Below the pieces are notes generated by a model, which ran no database searches, was not told where the DNA came from, and saw nothing but the letters and a program-made list of their open reading frames with translations. This document shows positions 1 through 9,000 of a stretch of DNA of 17,883 nucleotides, in pieces; the stretch's first letter is position 1, and every line of letters begins with the position of its first letter. The stretch lies in NCBI GenBank assembly GCA_036278935.1, contig DASUKA010000160.1, positions 1 to 17,883 of the forward strand, in the 5' to 3' direction. The position numbers and the translations under genes are program-made. Source of the DNA: DASSNR01 sp036278935. GTDB taxonomy: Bacteria; Gemmatimonadota; Gemmatimonadetes; Gemmatimonadales; Gemmatimonadaceae.

Positions 1-1
1 C

Positions 2-730
<729 letters not shown>

Positions 731-817
731 CGGGTAGGTCGCGCCGGCGGCATCGCGGGTTGATGCTGCTCCGGATGTCCCTAGGTTGCGAGGTGACCCC
801 CTCGACACCCCTCAACC

Positions 818-822
818 GGAGG
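818..822 (+). promoter_or_regulatory. Shine-Dalgarno GGAGG that points to an ATC start
   Basis: GGAGG (within CCGGAGGT) stands 7 nt before ATC at 830. No ATG, GTG or TTG occurs in this frame between the upstream in-frame stop at 794-796 and GTG at 908. The site therefore argues that translation of the sugar phosphatase/synthase begins at 830. Confidence 0.55.
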
Positions 823-829
823 TACGCCT

Positions 830-3142
830 ATCCTCTTTCTGGCCACCGACCTCGACGGCACCTTCCTTGGCGGCTCGGAGTCCGACCGCCTCGCCCTCTA
901 CCGTGCCGTGCGCGACACCCCTGACGTTCGCCTGGCGTTCGCGACCGGGCGCGGCGTGGAGAGCGTTCTTCCGCTCCTGAGCGATCCGCTCGTTCCGGAT
1001 CCCGAGTTCATCATCGCCGACGTCGGCGCGACCATCGTGCACGGCGATGGGCTGCGTCCGGTGCAGCCCCTGCAATGGGAGATCGACAAGCGCTGGGTTG
1101 GCGTGGAGCCGGTGACGCGCGCGCTGGATGGCGTGCCCGGCCTGGAGCGCCAGCCCGTTCCGCAGGAGCGACGCTGCTCGTTCATTCTCGACGACGCGTC
1201 GTACCTGCCGGAGATCACGAGCCGTCTCATGCCGTTGGAGTGCGACGTGCTCTTCTCGGCCGGACGCTATCTGGATGTGCTGCCGCGCGGCGTGTCCAAG
1301 GGAGCCACCCTGCGCCGCCTCGTGGAGCACCTGGGGATCTCGCCCGACGCGGTGCTGGTGGCCGGCGATACGCTGAACGATCAGTCGCTCTTCACGCAGG
1401 GATTTCGCGGCGTGGTGGTGGGCGAGGCAGAGGCGGCACTGCGTCGCGCAACAGCCGAGCTTCCCGATGTGCTGCATGTGGACGCGCCAGGGGCGGGCGG
1501 CATCCTCGAGGCGGTGCGGACGCTGGAGGGCGCATCCTACTTCGAGCAGCCGGAGGAGGACATGGTCTCCGGCGACGCGCAGCTCGTGGTCGTCTATCAC
1601 CGGCTGCCCTTCGAGGAGCGCATGGTGAATGGCCGCGTGGTGCAGCGCCCGCACAGCAGCCCCAACGGCATCGTCCCCACGCTGCTCGGCTGTTTCGAGG
1701 GCGGGCGGCGCGGGTCGTGGGTGGCGTGGTCCACCGCGCGCGAGGCCTCCGCCGCGAGCACGGCATCCGACGTTGCCCCCGGTGCCGCCGCGCCCGGTGG
1801 TGCCGCGCCGGCCGCAGCCGCTCCGCCGCCGAGCGAGCTGGTGGATGCGAGCCGCTTCCCGAATCTGCTGGCCGCCAGGGTGCCGCTCAGCGCTCGTGAT
1901 GTGGAGCGCTTCTACAAGAAGTTCTCGAAGGAGGCGTTCTGGCCCGTGATCTTCTCCTTCGTGGACCGTGCCAGCTTTTCCGCGGCGGACTGGCAGCACT
2001 TTCTCGACATCAACCGGATGTTCGCCGAACGCACCGCCGGAGAGGCGGACGACGGGGCGCTCGTCTGGATCCATGATTACAACCTCTGGATGGTGCCCGC
2101 GTTTCTGCGGCAGCTCCGTCCCGATCTGCGCATCGGCTTCTTTCACCATACATCGTTCCCGCCGGCGGATGTCTTCAACGTCATCCCGTGGGCCGGACAG
2201 GTGGTGGGAAGTCTCGCGCAGTGCGATTACGTGGGATTTCACATCCCGCGCTACGTGGCGAACTTCGTGGACGTGTTGCAGTCGCACGTGCCGACCGATG
2301 TGCTGGAGACGGTACCGTGCGCGCCGCGCTTCCGCGTGCACGGCGTGGCGCTCGCGCTGAGCGAGATGCCGTCGCGCGTGCGCGTACGCAACCGCACCGT
2401 CGGGCTGGGCGCACACCCGGTGGGCGTGAACGTCCGGGCTATCCGCGACATCCTCGGCACGGACGAGGCGCAGCGGCGGTACGCGCGCGTGCGCGCACGG
2501 TTCGCCGGCACCGCGCTCATTCTCTCCGTGGAGCGGCTGGACTACGTGAAGGGGCCGCTGCAGAAGCTGGAGGCGTTCGAGCGGCTGCTCGAGACGTATC
2601 CGGAGCTGCGCGGCGCCGTGACGCTGCTGATGGTCACCACGCCGCCGGCGCCAGGCATGGAGGTGTACGGCGAGATTCGCGAAGCGGTGGACGCTGTGGT
2701 CGGGCGGATCAACGGCCGGTTCGGCACGCTGGACTGGGCGCCCGTGCATTACCTCTTCCGCACGCTTCCCTTCGAGGAGGTGGTGACCTACAGCGCGGCG
2801 GCCGACGTCGCCTGGATCACGCCGCTCCGGGACGGGCTGAATCTGGTGGCCAAGGAGTACGTCGTCGCGCAGCGCGCGGTGAACGGCGCCGGCGTGCTCG
2901 TGCTCTCGGAATTCGCGGGCGCGGCCGTGGAGATGCACGGCGCGCTGCTCACGAACCCGTACGATCTCGAGGGGTTGCGCGAGGGGCTGTACCAGGCGCT
3001 GCAGCTGCCGGAGGAGGAGCGGCGGCAGCGCATCCGCCGTCTCGCGCGCGTGGTGGAGCGCCACGATGTGACCGCGTGGAGCCGCGGCTTTCTGCGGGCG
3101 ATGGCGCGCGGGGCGAGCCCCTCGCCTGCCGCTGCCGAGTGA
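830..3142 (+). CDS. ggpPS: Bifunctional glucosylglycerol-phosphate synthase/phosphatase (HAD-GT20 fusion)
   Basis: Predicted to join a nucleotide-activated glucose to glycerol-3-phosphate and then remove the phosphate, giving the compatible solute glucosylglycerol in the cytoplasm. The N-terminal third is an S6PP-type HAD phosphatase: DLDGT with D7 and D9, ATGRG, SKG near residue 157 and GDTLND near 178. The rest is a GT20 glycosyltransferase: FFHHTSFPPADVFN near 437, RLDYVKG near 570, and RDGLNLVAKE near 667. The HHTxFP form and SPNGIVPTLLGCF resemble GgpS more than OtsA (LHIPFP), and the phosphatase-first fusion matches the GgpPS known from Stenotrophomonas. An Ala/Pro-rich stretch (about 300-340) interrupts the GT20 N-terminus. 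The start at 830 (ATC) is chosen because it keeps HAD motif I and fits the SD; the first ordinary start, GTG 908, would delete motif I. Trehalose-6-phosphate synthesis is the alternative. Confidence 0.8.
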   Translation: MLFLATDLDGTFLGGSESDRLALYRAVRDTPDVRLAFATGRGVESVLPLLSDPLVPDPEFIIADVGATIVHGDGLRPVQPLQWEIDKRWVGVEPVTRALDGVPGLERQPVPQERRCSFILDDASYLPEITSRLMPLECDVLFSAGRYLDVLPRGVSKGATLRRLVEHLGISPDAVLVAGDTLNDQSLFTQGFRGVVVGEAEAALRRATAELPDVLHVDAPGAGGILEAVRTLEGASYFEQPEEDMVSGDAQLVVVYHRLPFEERMVNGRVVQRPHSSPNGIVPTLLGCFEGGRRGSWVAWSTAREASAASTASDVAPGAAAPGGAAPAAAAPPPSELVDASRFPNLLAARVPLSARDVERFYKKFSKEAFWPVIFSFVDRASFSAADWQHFLDINRMFAERTAGEADDGALVWIHDYNLWMVPAFLRQLRPDLRIGFFHHTSFPPADVFNVIPWAGQVVGSLAQCDYVGFHIPRYVANFVDVLQSHVPTDVLETVPCAPRFRVHGVALALSEMPSRVRVRNRTVGLGAHPVGVNVRAIRDILGTDEAQRRYARVRARFAGTALILSVERLDYVKGPLQKLEAFERLLETYPELRGAVTLLMVTTPPAPGMEVYGEIREAVDAVVGRINGRFGTLDWAPVHYLFRTLPFEEVVTYSAAADVAWITPLRDGLNLVAKEYVVAQRAVNGAGVLVLSEFAGAAVEMHGALLTNPYDLEGLREGLYQALQLPEEERRQRIRRLARVVERHDVTAWSRGFLRAMARGASPSPAAAE

Positions 3143-3146
3143 GGTG

Positions 3147-3160
3147 AAGTGACAAGTGAC
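3147..3160 (+). repeat. Tandem AAGTGAC repeat
   Basis: Two head-to-tail copies of AAGTGAC (3147-3153 and 3154-3160). The second copy overlaps the left arm of the palindrome at 3155-3180, so it may add a half-site for the same DNA-binding protein. The repeat is seen directly; the role is inferred. Confidence 0.5.
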
Positions 3161-3180
3161 AGATATTGACATCTGTCACT
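3155..3180. promoter_or_regulatory. Perfect 10-bp palindrome, candidate TetR operator
   Basis: AGTGACAGAT, a 6-nt centre, then ATCTGTCACT: a perfect 10-bp inverted repeat located 50 nt before the aldo/keto reductase. No T-tract follows (GTCCCCGCC), so a terminator is less likely. Its size suits a TetR-family dimer, and a TetR gene is the second gene of the operon immediately downstream. Self-repression by that protein is inferred. Confidence 0.6.
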
Positions 3181-3194
3181 GTCCCCGCCATCTT
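3166..3194 (+). promoter_or_regulatory. Candidate sigma-70-type promoter of the reductase/TetR operon
   Basis: A perfect -35 box TTGACA (3166-3171) lies across the centre and right arm of the palindrome. At 17-bp spacing stands CATCTT (3189-3194), a weak -10 box that keeps the key second A and last T. A repressor bound to the palindrome would cover the -35 box. Confidence 0.4.
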
Positions 3195-3230
3195 CCGGAC
3201 CAACCTGTTGGCGACGCATGGAGGTGACGG

Positions 3231-4226
3231 ATGCAGCAGCGGCAGTTGGGCAGGACCGGACCAGCCGTTTCGGCGCTCGGGCTGGGATGCATGGCGATGT
3301 CGGGATCGTACGGACGGAGCGACGACGCGGAGAGCGTCGCCACCGTCGAAGCGGCGCTGGACGCGGGCGTCACGCTGCTCGATACCGGGGATTTCTACGG
3401 TATGGGGCACAACGAGCTGCTCCTGCGTGAGGCGCTCTGGAACCGCGGGCGTGATCGGGCTTTCATCGCGGTCAAGTTCGGAGCGCAGCGCGCGCCGGAC
3501 GGCACCTTTCTCTCCGTCAACGCGCGTCCCGACGCGGTGAAGAACGCGCTCGCCTACACGCTGCAGCGCCTCGGCACGGACTACGTGGACCTCTACCAGC
3601 CGGCGCGCGTGGATCCGGCCGTCCCCATTGAGGACACTGTCGGCGCCATCGCCGACCTGGTGCAGGCGGGCTACGTGCGCTACATCGGCCTCTCCGAGGC
3701 CTCGGCAAGCACCATCCGCCGAGCACACGCCGTGCACCCCATCGCCGCGCTGCAGATCGAGTATTCGCTCCTGAGTCGTGGCGCCGAACGCACGATTCTC
3801 CCCACACTGCGCGAGCTGGGCATCTCGCTCGTCGCCTACGGCGTGCTCTCGCGCGGACTGATCGGCGGGCGCGCGGCAGCCCGTCATCGTGCTCCGGCCG
3901 ACGCGCGCCGGCACTATCCGCGCTTCCAGGGGCAGAACCTGGAGCGCAATCTCGCGCTCGTAAGCACCCTGCGCGACGTGGCGGAGGAGAAGGGGATGAC
4001 CACTGCGCAGCTCGCCATCGCGTGGGTGCTCGCGCAAGGCGATGACGTGATTCCGCTCGTCGGCGCCCGCACGCGCGCGCAGCTCGCCGATGCGCTCGGC
4101 GCGGCGAGCGTGACGCTCACGCGCGAGGAGCTGGAGCGGATCGAGCAGGCCGTGCCGGCGGGCGCGGTGGCGGGGGAGCGCTACGCCGCGGCGCAGATGG
4201 CCATGCTGGACAGCGAGCACGCATGA
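3231..4226 (+). CDS. Aldo/keto reductase
   Basis: NAD(P)H-dependent oxidoreductase of the AKR superfamily, a cytoplasmic TIM barrel of 331 residues, the usual length. It begins MQQRQLGRTGPAVSALGLGC after GGAGG at good spacing. The family motifs are present: GVTLLDTGDFYG with D51 and Y56, the lysine strand VKFG with K82, QRLGTDYVDLYQ, and RYIGLSEAS. The fourth catalytic residue is unusual: where most AKRs have YYQHRVDP, this protein reads LYQPARVDP, so the histidine is replaced by Ala125. The C-terminal cofactor segment (IPLVGARTRAQL) is intact. It overlaps the TetR gene by ATGA and the pair sits behind a candidate operator, which suggests an inducible detoxification or carbonyl-reduction function. 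The substrate is unknown. Confidence 0.92.
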   Translation: MQQRQLGRTGPAVSALGLGCMAMSGSYGRSDDAESVATVEAALDAGVTLLDTGDFYGMGHNELLLREALWNRGRDRAFIAVKFGAQRAPDGTFLSVNARPDAVKNALAYTLQRLGTDYVDLYQPARVDPAVPIEDTVGAIADLVQAGYVRYIGLSEASASTIRRAHAVHPIAALQIEYSLLSRGAERTILPTLRELGISLVAYGVLSRGLIGGRAAARHRAPADARRHYPRFQGQNLERNLALVSTLRDVAEEKGMTTAQLAIAWVLAQGDDVIPLVGARTRAQLADALGAASVTLTREELERIEQAVPAGAVAGERYAAAQMAMLDSEHA

Positions 4227-4846
4227 GCACGCCTCGCCGGAGCGCGACGGCGCCGCCGGACGACATGCGCGATCGCATTCTGACGGCGGCGGAAAGCGTG
4301 CTGCGTCGGCACGGTGCGGCGAAGCTCACCGTCATGGATGTCGCGCGCACACTCGGGATGAGCCATGCCAACATCTACCGCTACTTCCCGAGCAAGACCG
4401 CGCTCCAGGATGCCCTGGTCGAGCGCTGGCTGCAGCAGGTGGTGGTGCCGTTGCGTGAGATCGCGGTGCGGCCGGACACCGCGTCGGAGCGGCTGGAGGC
4501 GTGGCTCCTTGCCTTGATCGCCGTAAAGCGTCGCAAGGTGCTGAATGATCCGGAACTCTTCGAAGCCTATCATGCGGCCGCGGAAGCCGCACACGGCGTC
4601 GTGAATGAGTATCACCGCGAAGTGAAGCGGCTCCTGACACGCATCGTACGCGATGGCGTGGCGGCCGGCGAATTCCCGGTGCGGGACGTGGACGCCGCGG
4701 TCTCCGCTATCCGCGATGCCACCACACGCTTCGTGGATCCGCACCACATCCGGAGGACGGCCGGCAAGAGCGCGCGCTCGTGCGAGCGCGACGCCAGGCG
4801 CGTACTCGCGATGCTTATCGCGGGGCTGCGCTCGGGAGCGCTGTAA
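4223..4846 (+). CDS. TetR/AcrR-family transcriptional regulator
   Basis: One-component regulator of 207 residues that should bind palindromic DNA as a dimer and release it on ligand binding. The N-terminal domain is standard: MRDRILTAAESVLRRHG (helix 1), then the helix-turn-helix at about residues 36-56 with LTVMDVARTLGMSHANIYRY and FPSKTALQDAL. The C-terminal part is helical and ligand-specific, so the inducer cannot be read from it. Its ATG overlaps the stop of the aldo/keto reductase (ATGA), pointing to translational coupling in a two-gene operon. The likely target is the palindrome at 3155-3180. It converges with the minus-strand membrane protein gene, with only 6 bp between the stop codons. 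Confidence 0.93.
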   Translation: MSTPRRSATAPPDDMRDRILTAAESVLRRHGAAKLTVMDVARTLGMSHANIYRYFPSKTALQDALVERWLQQVVVPLREIAVRPDTASERLEAWLLALIAVKRRKVLNDPELFEAYHAAAEAAHGVVNEYHREVKRLLTRIVRDGVAAGEFPVRDVDAAVSAIRDATTRFVDPHHIRRTAGKSARSCERDARRVLAMLIAGLRSGAL

Positions 4847-4852
4847 TCGCGC

Positions 4853-5239
4853 TCAGTCGGCAGCCGGCTCGGCCGCCATCAACCTGCCCCCGCTCACACG
4901 CGCGACGAGCGTGACGATCGACATCACGGCCACCGTGCATCCGAGCCCGCTGGCGTGCCAGATGAAGAACGCCGCGATGAGCGCCAGCGGCACAACGCCG
5001 ATCCCGAGGAGCAGCAATCCTCCCAGCAGGCCGACGAATCCAAACGCGGTGAACGTCACCGCGGCGCCGAGCAGCCAGGTGGTGATGCCAAAGAGGAAGG
5101 AGGTCGCGAAGAGTCCCGTCCCTGCCGTGGCGCGCGTACGCGGAACGAAGGCCATCGGCACGAGGACGAGGATGGTCAGCGGCAGCGCGATCCAGGAGAG
5201 CGTCATCAGCATGTGCCATACGCTCGACAGATGGGTCAT
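4853..5239 (-). CDS. Small integral membrane protein of unknown function
   Basis: A 128-residue very hydrophobic protein that I do not recognise as a named family. Hydrophobic stretches at about residues 10-32, 41-63, 64-93 and 97-115 suggest four membrane helices, with an Arg-containing loop (PRTRATAG) after the first. No catalytic motif is visible. The only close upstream signal, around CCGGATTGCCGC before the ATG, is a poor ribosome binding site. The start overlaps the stop of a 26-codon ORF by ATGA, so it may be translated by coupling. Composition and G/C-rich third positions resemble the neighbours, so it is probably a true gene. Confidence 0.75.
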   Translation of the reverse strand: MTHLSSVWHMLMTLSWIALPLTILVLVPMAFVPRTRATAGTGLFATSFLFGITTWLLGAAVTFTAFGFVGLLGGLLLLGIGVVPLALIAAFFIWHASGLGCTVAVMSIVTLVARVSGGRLMAAEPAAD

Positions 5240-5316
5240 GCGGCAATCCGGTATGGCGATCGTTTCGCCGCGCGAACGGCGGGCGGGAGCGAGCTAGCGG
5301 TTCGGGCACGACCCAT
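5236..5316 (-). CDS. 26-codon ORF translationally coupled to the membrane protein
   Basis: A short ORF on the minus strand encodes MGRARTASSLPPAVRAAKRS followed by PYRIAA. It has a strong Shine-Dalgarno AGGAGGG (5328-5322) 5 nt before ATG, and its TGA overlaps the ATG of the downstream membrane protein gene (ATGA). The peptide is basic with no recognisable domain. The strong site here and the weak one at the next gene suggest a leader or coupling ORF; it may not have a function as a peptide. Confidence 0.4.
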   Translation of the reverse strand: MGRARTASSLPPAVRAAKRSPYRIAA

Positions 5317-5390
5317 GGCAACCCTCCTGGTGAGCATCCATCCTTCCTGTTTGGAGGACGCGCGAGGCGGGAAGGGGGTTACCCGCGGCA

Positions 5391-5419
5391 TTGCGAGGGG
5401 CGGGCTTCGCTGGTAGTAT
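5391..5419 (+). promoter_or_regulatory. Candidate promoter of the sigma factor/kinase operon
   Basis: TTGCGA (5391-5396) and TAGTAT (5414-5419) are separated by 17 bp and lie 55 nt before the sigma factor ATG. Each matches four of six consensus bases of a housekeeping promoter. This is found by eye and is only suggestive. Confidence 0.35.
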
Positions 5420-5474
5420 CCGGCCATACGGCTCGAGCCGGCAACTCTCCCGTGCCTTGGTTGCAGGGGAACGG

Positions 5475-6065
5475 ATGATTGACGACGACGCGAGTGCAGG
5501 CACCGCCACCCGGCTGCTGCTCGCCTGGAACTCCGGCGACCGGCAAGCGCTCGATGCGATGCTCCCGCTGGTCTACCAGGAGCTGCACCGCCTGGCGGCT
5601 GGCTACCTGAGTCGCGAGCGCCCCGATCACACGCTCCAGCCCACCGCGCTTGTGCACGAGGCGTATCTTCGCCTCATCAACCAGCGCCAGGTCAACTGGC
5701 GGAACCACGCTCAGTTCGTGGGGCTCGCGGCCGGCATGATGCGCCGCATCCTGGTGAACCATGCCCGGGATCGCGCGGCCGCCAAACGCGGGGGGAGCCG
5801 GGAGCGCGTGTCCCTCAGCCTGGTGGACGCCGCCTCGGGCGCGCCGGACGTGGATCTCATCGCCCTCGAGGACGCGCTCGACCGGCTCATGGCGCTCGAT
5901 GCGCGGAAGGCGCGCGTGGTGGAGCTCCGCTTCTTCGGCGGGCTCGGCATGGAGGAGATCGCCGAGGTCCTGGCGATTTCCCGCGCCACGGTGGAGCGCG
6001 AATGGAGCTTCGCCCGCGCCTGGCTGTATGACGCCATCGAAGGCGGCGCAACGGCGGCTGGGTGA
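5475..6065 (+). CDS. ECF-type RNA polymerase sigma factor
   Basis: Alternative sigma factor of 196 residues that would direct RNA polymerase to a dedicated promoter set. The sigma-2 region spans about residues 10-95, with the signature RPDHTLQPTALVHEAYLRLI typical of the group modelled as TIGR02999 (Sig-70_X6), then RRILVNHARDRAAAKRGG. Sigma-4 spans about 135-190 with the HTH EEIAEVLAISRATVEREW. The start ATG at 5475 is preceded by GGGGA at suitable spacing; upstream in-frame codons do not look like sigma sequence. The gene overlaps the kinase gene by GTGA. In this sigma group a linked protein kinase commonly takes the place of an anti-sigma factor, so regulation by phosphorylation is plausible but inferred. 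Confidence 0.93.
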   Translation: MIDDDASAGTATRLLLAWNSGDRQALDAMLPLVYQELHRLAAGYLSRERPDHTLQPTALVHEAYLRLINQRQVNWRNHAQFVGLAAGMMRRILVNHARDRAAAKRGGSRERVSLSLVDAASGAPDVDLIALEDALDRLMALDARKARVVELRFFGGLGMEEIAEVLAISRATVEREWSFARAWLYDAIEGGATAAG

Positions 6066-9000
6066 GCGACGAGCGATGGCGGCGGCTGACCGCGCTGTTC
6101 GATGCCGCGGTCACGCTGCCCCCGGAGGCGCGGGCCACCTTTCTGGCCGGCGCCTGTGCAGACGATCCCGCACTCCATGCGGAGGTGGAGCGGCTGGTGA
6201 CCGCGCACGAGCGCGCGGGCCGGTTCATCGAGGCGCCCGTCATGCTGCACCCCGGCGCCTGGTCCGCTGGCGACGAGATGGAGGAGCCGCCGACCGCGGA
6301 CCGCCGGTGCGGGCCGTATCGCATCGAACGGGAGATCGGGCGGGGTGGGATGGGCGCGGTATACCTGGCCGTGCGCGCCGACGGGCAGTACGAGAAGCGC
6401 GTGGCGGTGAAGCTCATCAAGCGCGGGATGGACACCGAGCTCGTGCTCCATCGCTTCCGCACCGAGCGACAGATTCTCGCATCGCTCGACCACCAGAACA
6501 TCGCGCGGCTGCTGGATGGCGGCACCACGGCCGACGGCCGGCCCTACTTCGTGATGGAATTCATTGAGGGGGAGCCGCTCGACGGCTACGCGGACACGCG
6601 TCGCCTCTCCGTCCCCGATCGGCTCCGGCTCTTTCTGTCCGTATGCGACGCGGTGGCCTACGCCCACCGGCAGCACGTCATCCACCGCGACATCAAGCCG
6701 GTGAACATCCTGGTCACCGCGGCGGGCGCGCCCATGCTCCTCGACTTCGGAATCGCCAGGGTGCTCGACCCGGGCGGCGATGAGCCGACGTCCTCCGTGA
6801 CCGGTGTCCGGCTGCTCACCCCCGAATACGCGAGTCCGGAACAGGTAGAGGGGCGGCGCGCGACGGCGGCGAGCGATGTGTACTCGCTCGGCGTGGTGCT
6901 CTACGAGCTGCTCACCGGGCGCTCGCCGTACCGGCTGCGGAGTCGCGATCCCGTGAGGGTGGCGGAGGAGGTGCGCACGACTGATCCCGAGCGTCCCAGC
7001 ACCGCCGTGACGCATGCGCGCGCGGCGGACAGCGCGCCTCGCCGGCCGGGCCTCGAGGCGGATCGGGCGGCGGCCACCGGTGCGGGCACCACCGGCACGC
7101 TGCGCCGCCGGCTGCGCGGCGATCTCGACACCATCGTGCTCAAGGCGCTGCGCAAGGAGCCGGCTCGGCGCTACCAATCCGTGGACGCGCTGGCTGACGA
7201 CATCCGGCGCCACCTGGAGGGGCGGCCGGTGCGCGCACGGCCGGACAGCTTTGGCTATCGAGCCGGAAAGTACGTGCGGCGCAATCGCGTGGCGGTGGGG
7301 GCGGCACTGGCGGCCGGTGCCGCGGCGCTGTTGCTCGTGGCGGGCTTCGTTGCCGTCCGCGGTGGTGCGGGCACACCCACCGTGCCCTCGCTGGCGGCCA
7401 CCGGTGTGCTCCAGCCGCGGGACCGGATTCTTGTCGCCGATTTCGCCAACCGTACGGGCGATCCCGCGCTCGCTGCCGCGCTGAGCGAGGCACTGCAGGT
7501 GGATCTCTCGCAGTCGCCAATGGTCCAGGTGCTCTCGCCGCGACAGGTGCGCTCAGCACTCGTGCGAATGGAGCGCTCCCCCAGCCTGGCGCTCGACGAC
7601 TCGCTCGCGCGCGAGGTGGCGCTGCGTGACGGCGTGAAGGCCTTCGTGACCGGCAGCATCGCCCGCGTGGCGGGACGCTACACGATCACCGCCGAGCTGG
7701 TGAGCGCGCAGACGGGCGACCTGCTCACCGCGTTGCGCGAGACCGCGGCCGACTCGAGCGACGTGATTCCCGCCATGGACCGGCTCTCGCGCGGGCTCCG
7801 TGAGCGGATGGGCGAATCGCTCGGGAGCGTTCGGGCCACACCGCCGCTGGAGCAAGTGACCACGGCATCGCTCGCCGCGCTCCGCGATTACTCCGAGGGC
7901 GTGCGAACGATCAATGCCGGCGACCGTGAGCGCGGTATCAAACTGCTCGCGGCAGCGATCACGCTCGACACCGGCTTCGCCTCGGCCTATCGCGTTCTGG
8001 GCGTTACGTATGGCGACATGGTCGAGAACGGGCGCATGGCCGCGGCGCTCGAGCACGCGATCGCGAATCAGGCGCGGTTACCCTTCTATGAGCGCTATCA
8101 CACCATCGCCAGCTACGCGTACAACATTGCGGGCAACTACGAGCAGGCGATCGCCGCCTATCACCGTATTCTCGCGCGCTATCCGAATGACGTGCGCGCG
8201 CTCAACAACCTGGCCTACGTGCACGAGTCCCGCCGCGAGTACGCGGTGGAAGAGAGTCTCATGACGCGGGCGGAGGCCGCCGACTCGAGCATTCCGGTCG
8301 TCTACATGGGCACGTTCGGACCTCGCCTGCTGCGCGGGGACTTCGACGGCGCGCGCCGCGTGCTGGACCGGACCGAAGCGCGATTCCCCGGATTCCACAA
8401 CGCGGAGCTCGCCGAGATCTACCTCACGGCCGCGCGTCAGGACTGGGGAGAAGCGGAGCGCAGGGCACGGGCGCGGCTGGTGCGCTCCAGCGCCGATGAC
8501 TCGATCGATGGACTGGAGACGCTGGCGGGGATCGTCATGACGCGGGGGCGCCTGGCCGAGGCCGAGCGCTACTCGCGGCAGGTGCTCGGGCTGAGCGCCA
8601 GGCTCGGATCCCCCACGCGGTACTACTCCTCCGCGCTCCGCATCGCCTATCTGGATCTCGGATACCGACACGATCCCGCCGCGGCGCTCGGCGTGGTGGA
8701 CACGGCGCTGGCGCGCTTCCCGCTGGACAGCATTCAGGAAGGCGATCGTCCTTACGATGCGTTGGCGCGCTTCTTCGCCGCCGCCGGGCGTCCGGCCCGT
8801 GCGCGGGAAATCGTCACGCGCGCGGAGCGGACGCATCTCGGCCGCATCCGCGGGCTCACGCCGGAGCGCCGCTGGTCGCTGGGCGTGATCGACATGGCGG
8901 ACGGCCGACTGCCGGAGGCGGCAGCGGAGTTGCGCCAGGCGGCGGCGACCATCGTGTGTTCCATCTGCGCACTGCCCGATCTCGCCCGCGCCTACGATAC

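Noticed and set aside
812..3172. A 786-codon open frame on the minus strand
   Set aside because: It is antisense to the phosphatase/GT20 gene, is rich in Arg, His and Ala and shows no domain; an effect of high GC. The same applies to the long antisense frames at 5711-7213, 8078-9259, 11232-13313 and 15693-17309.
3155..3180. Palindrome as a terminator of the sugar synthase gene
   Set aside because: There is no T-run after it, it is not especially GC-rich, and it contains a TTGACA box; an operator fits better. A dual role is not excluded.
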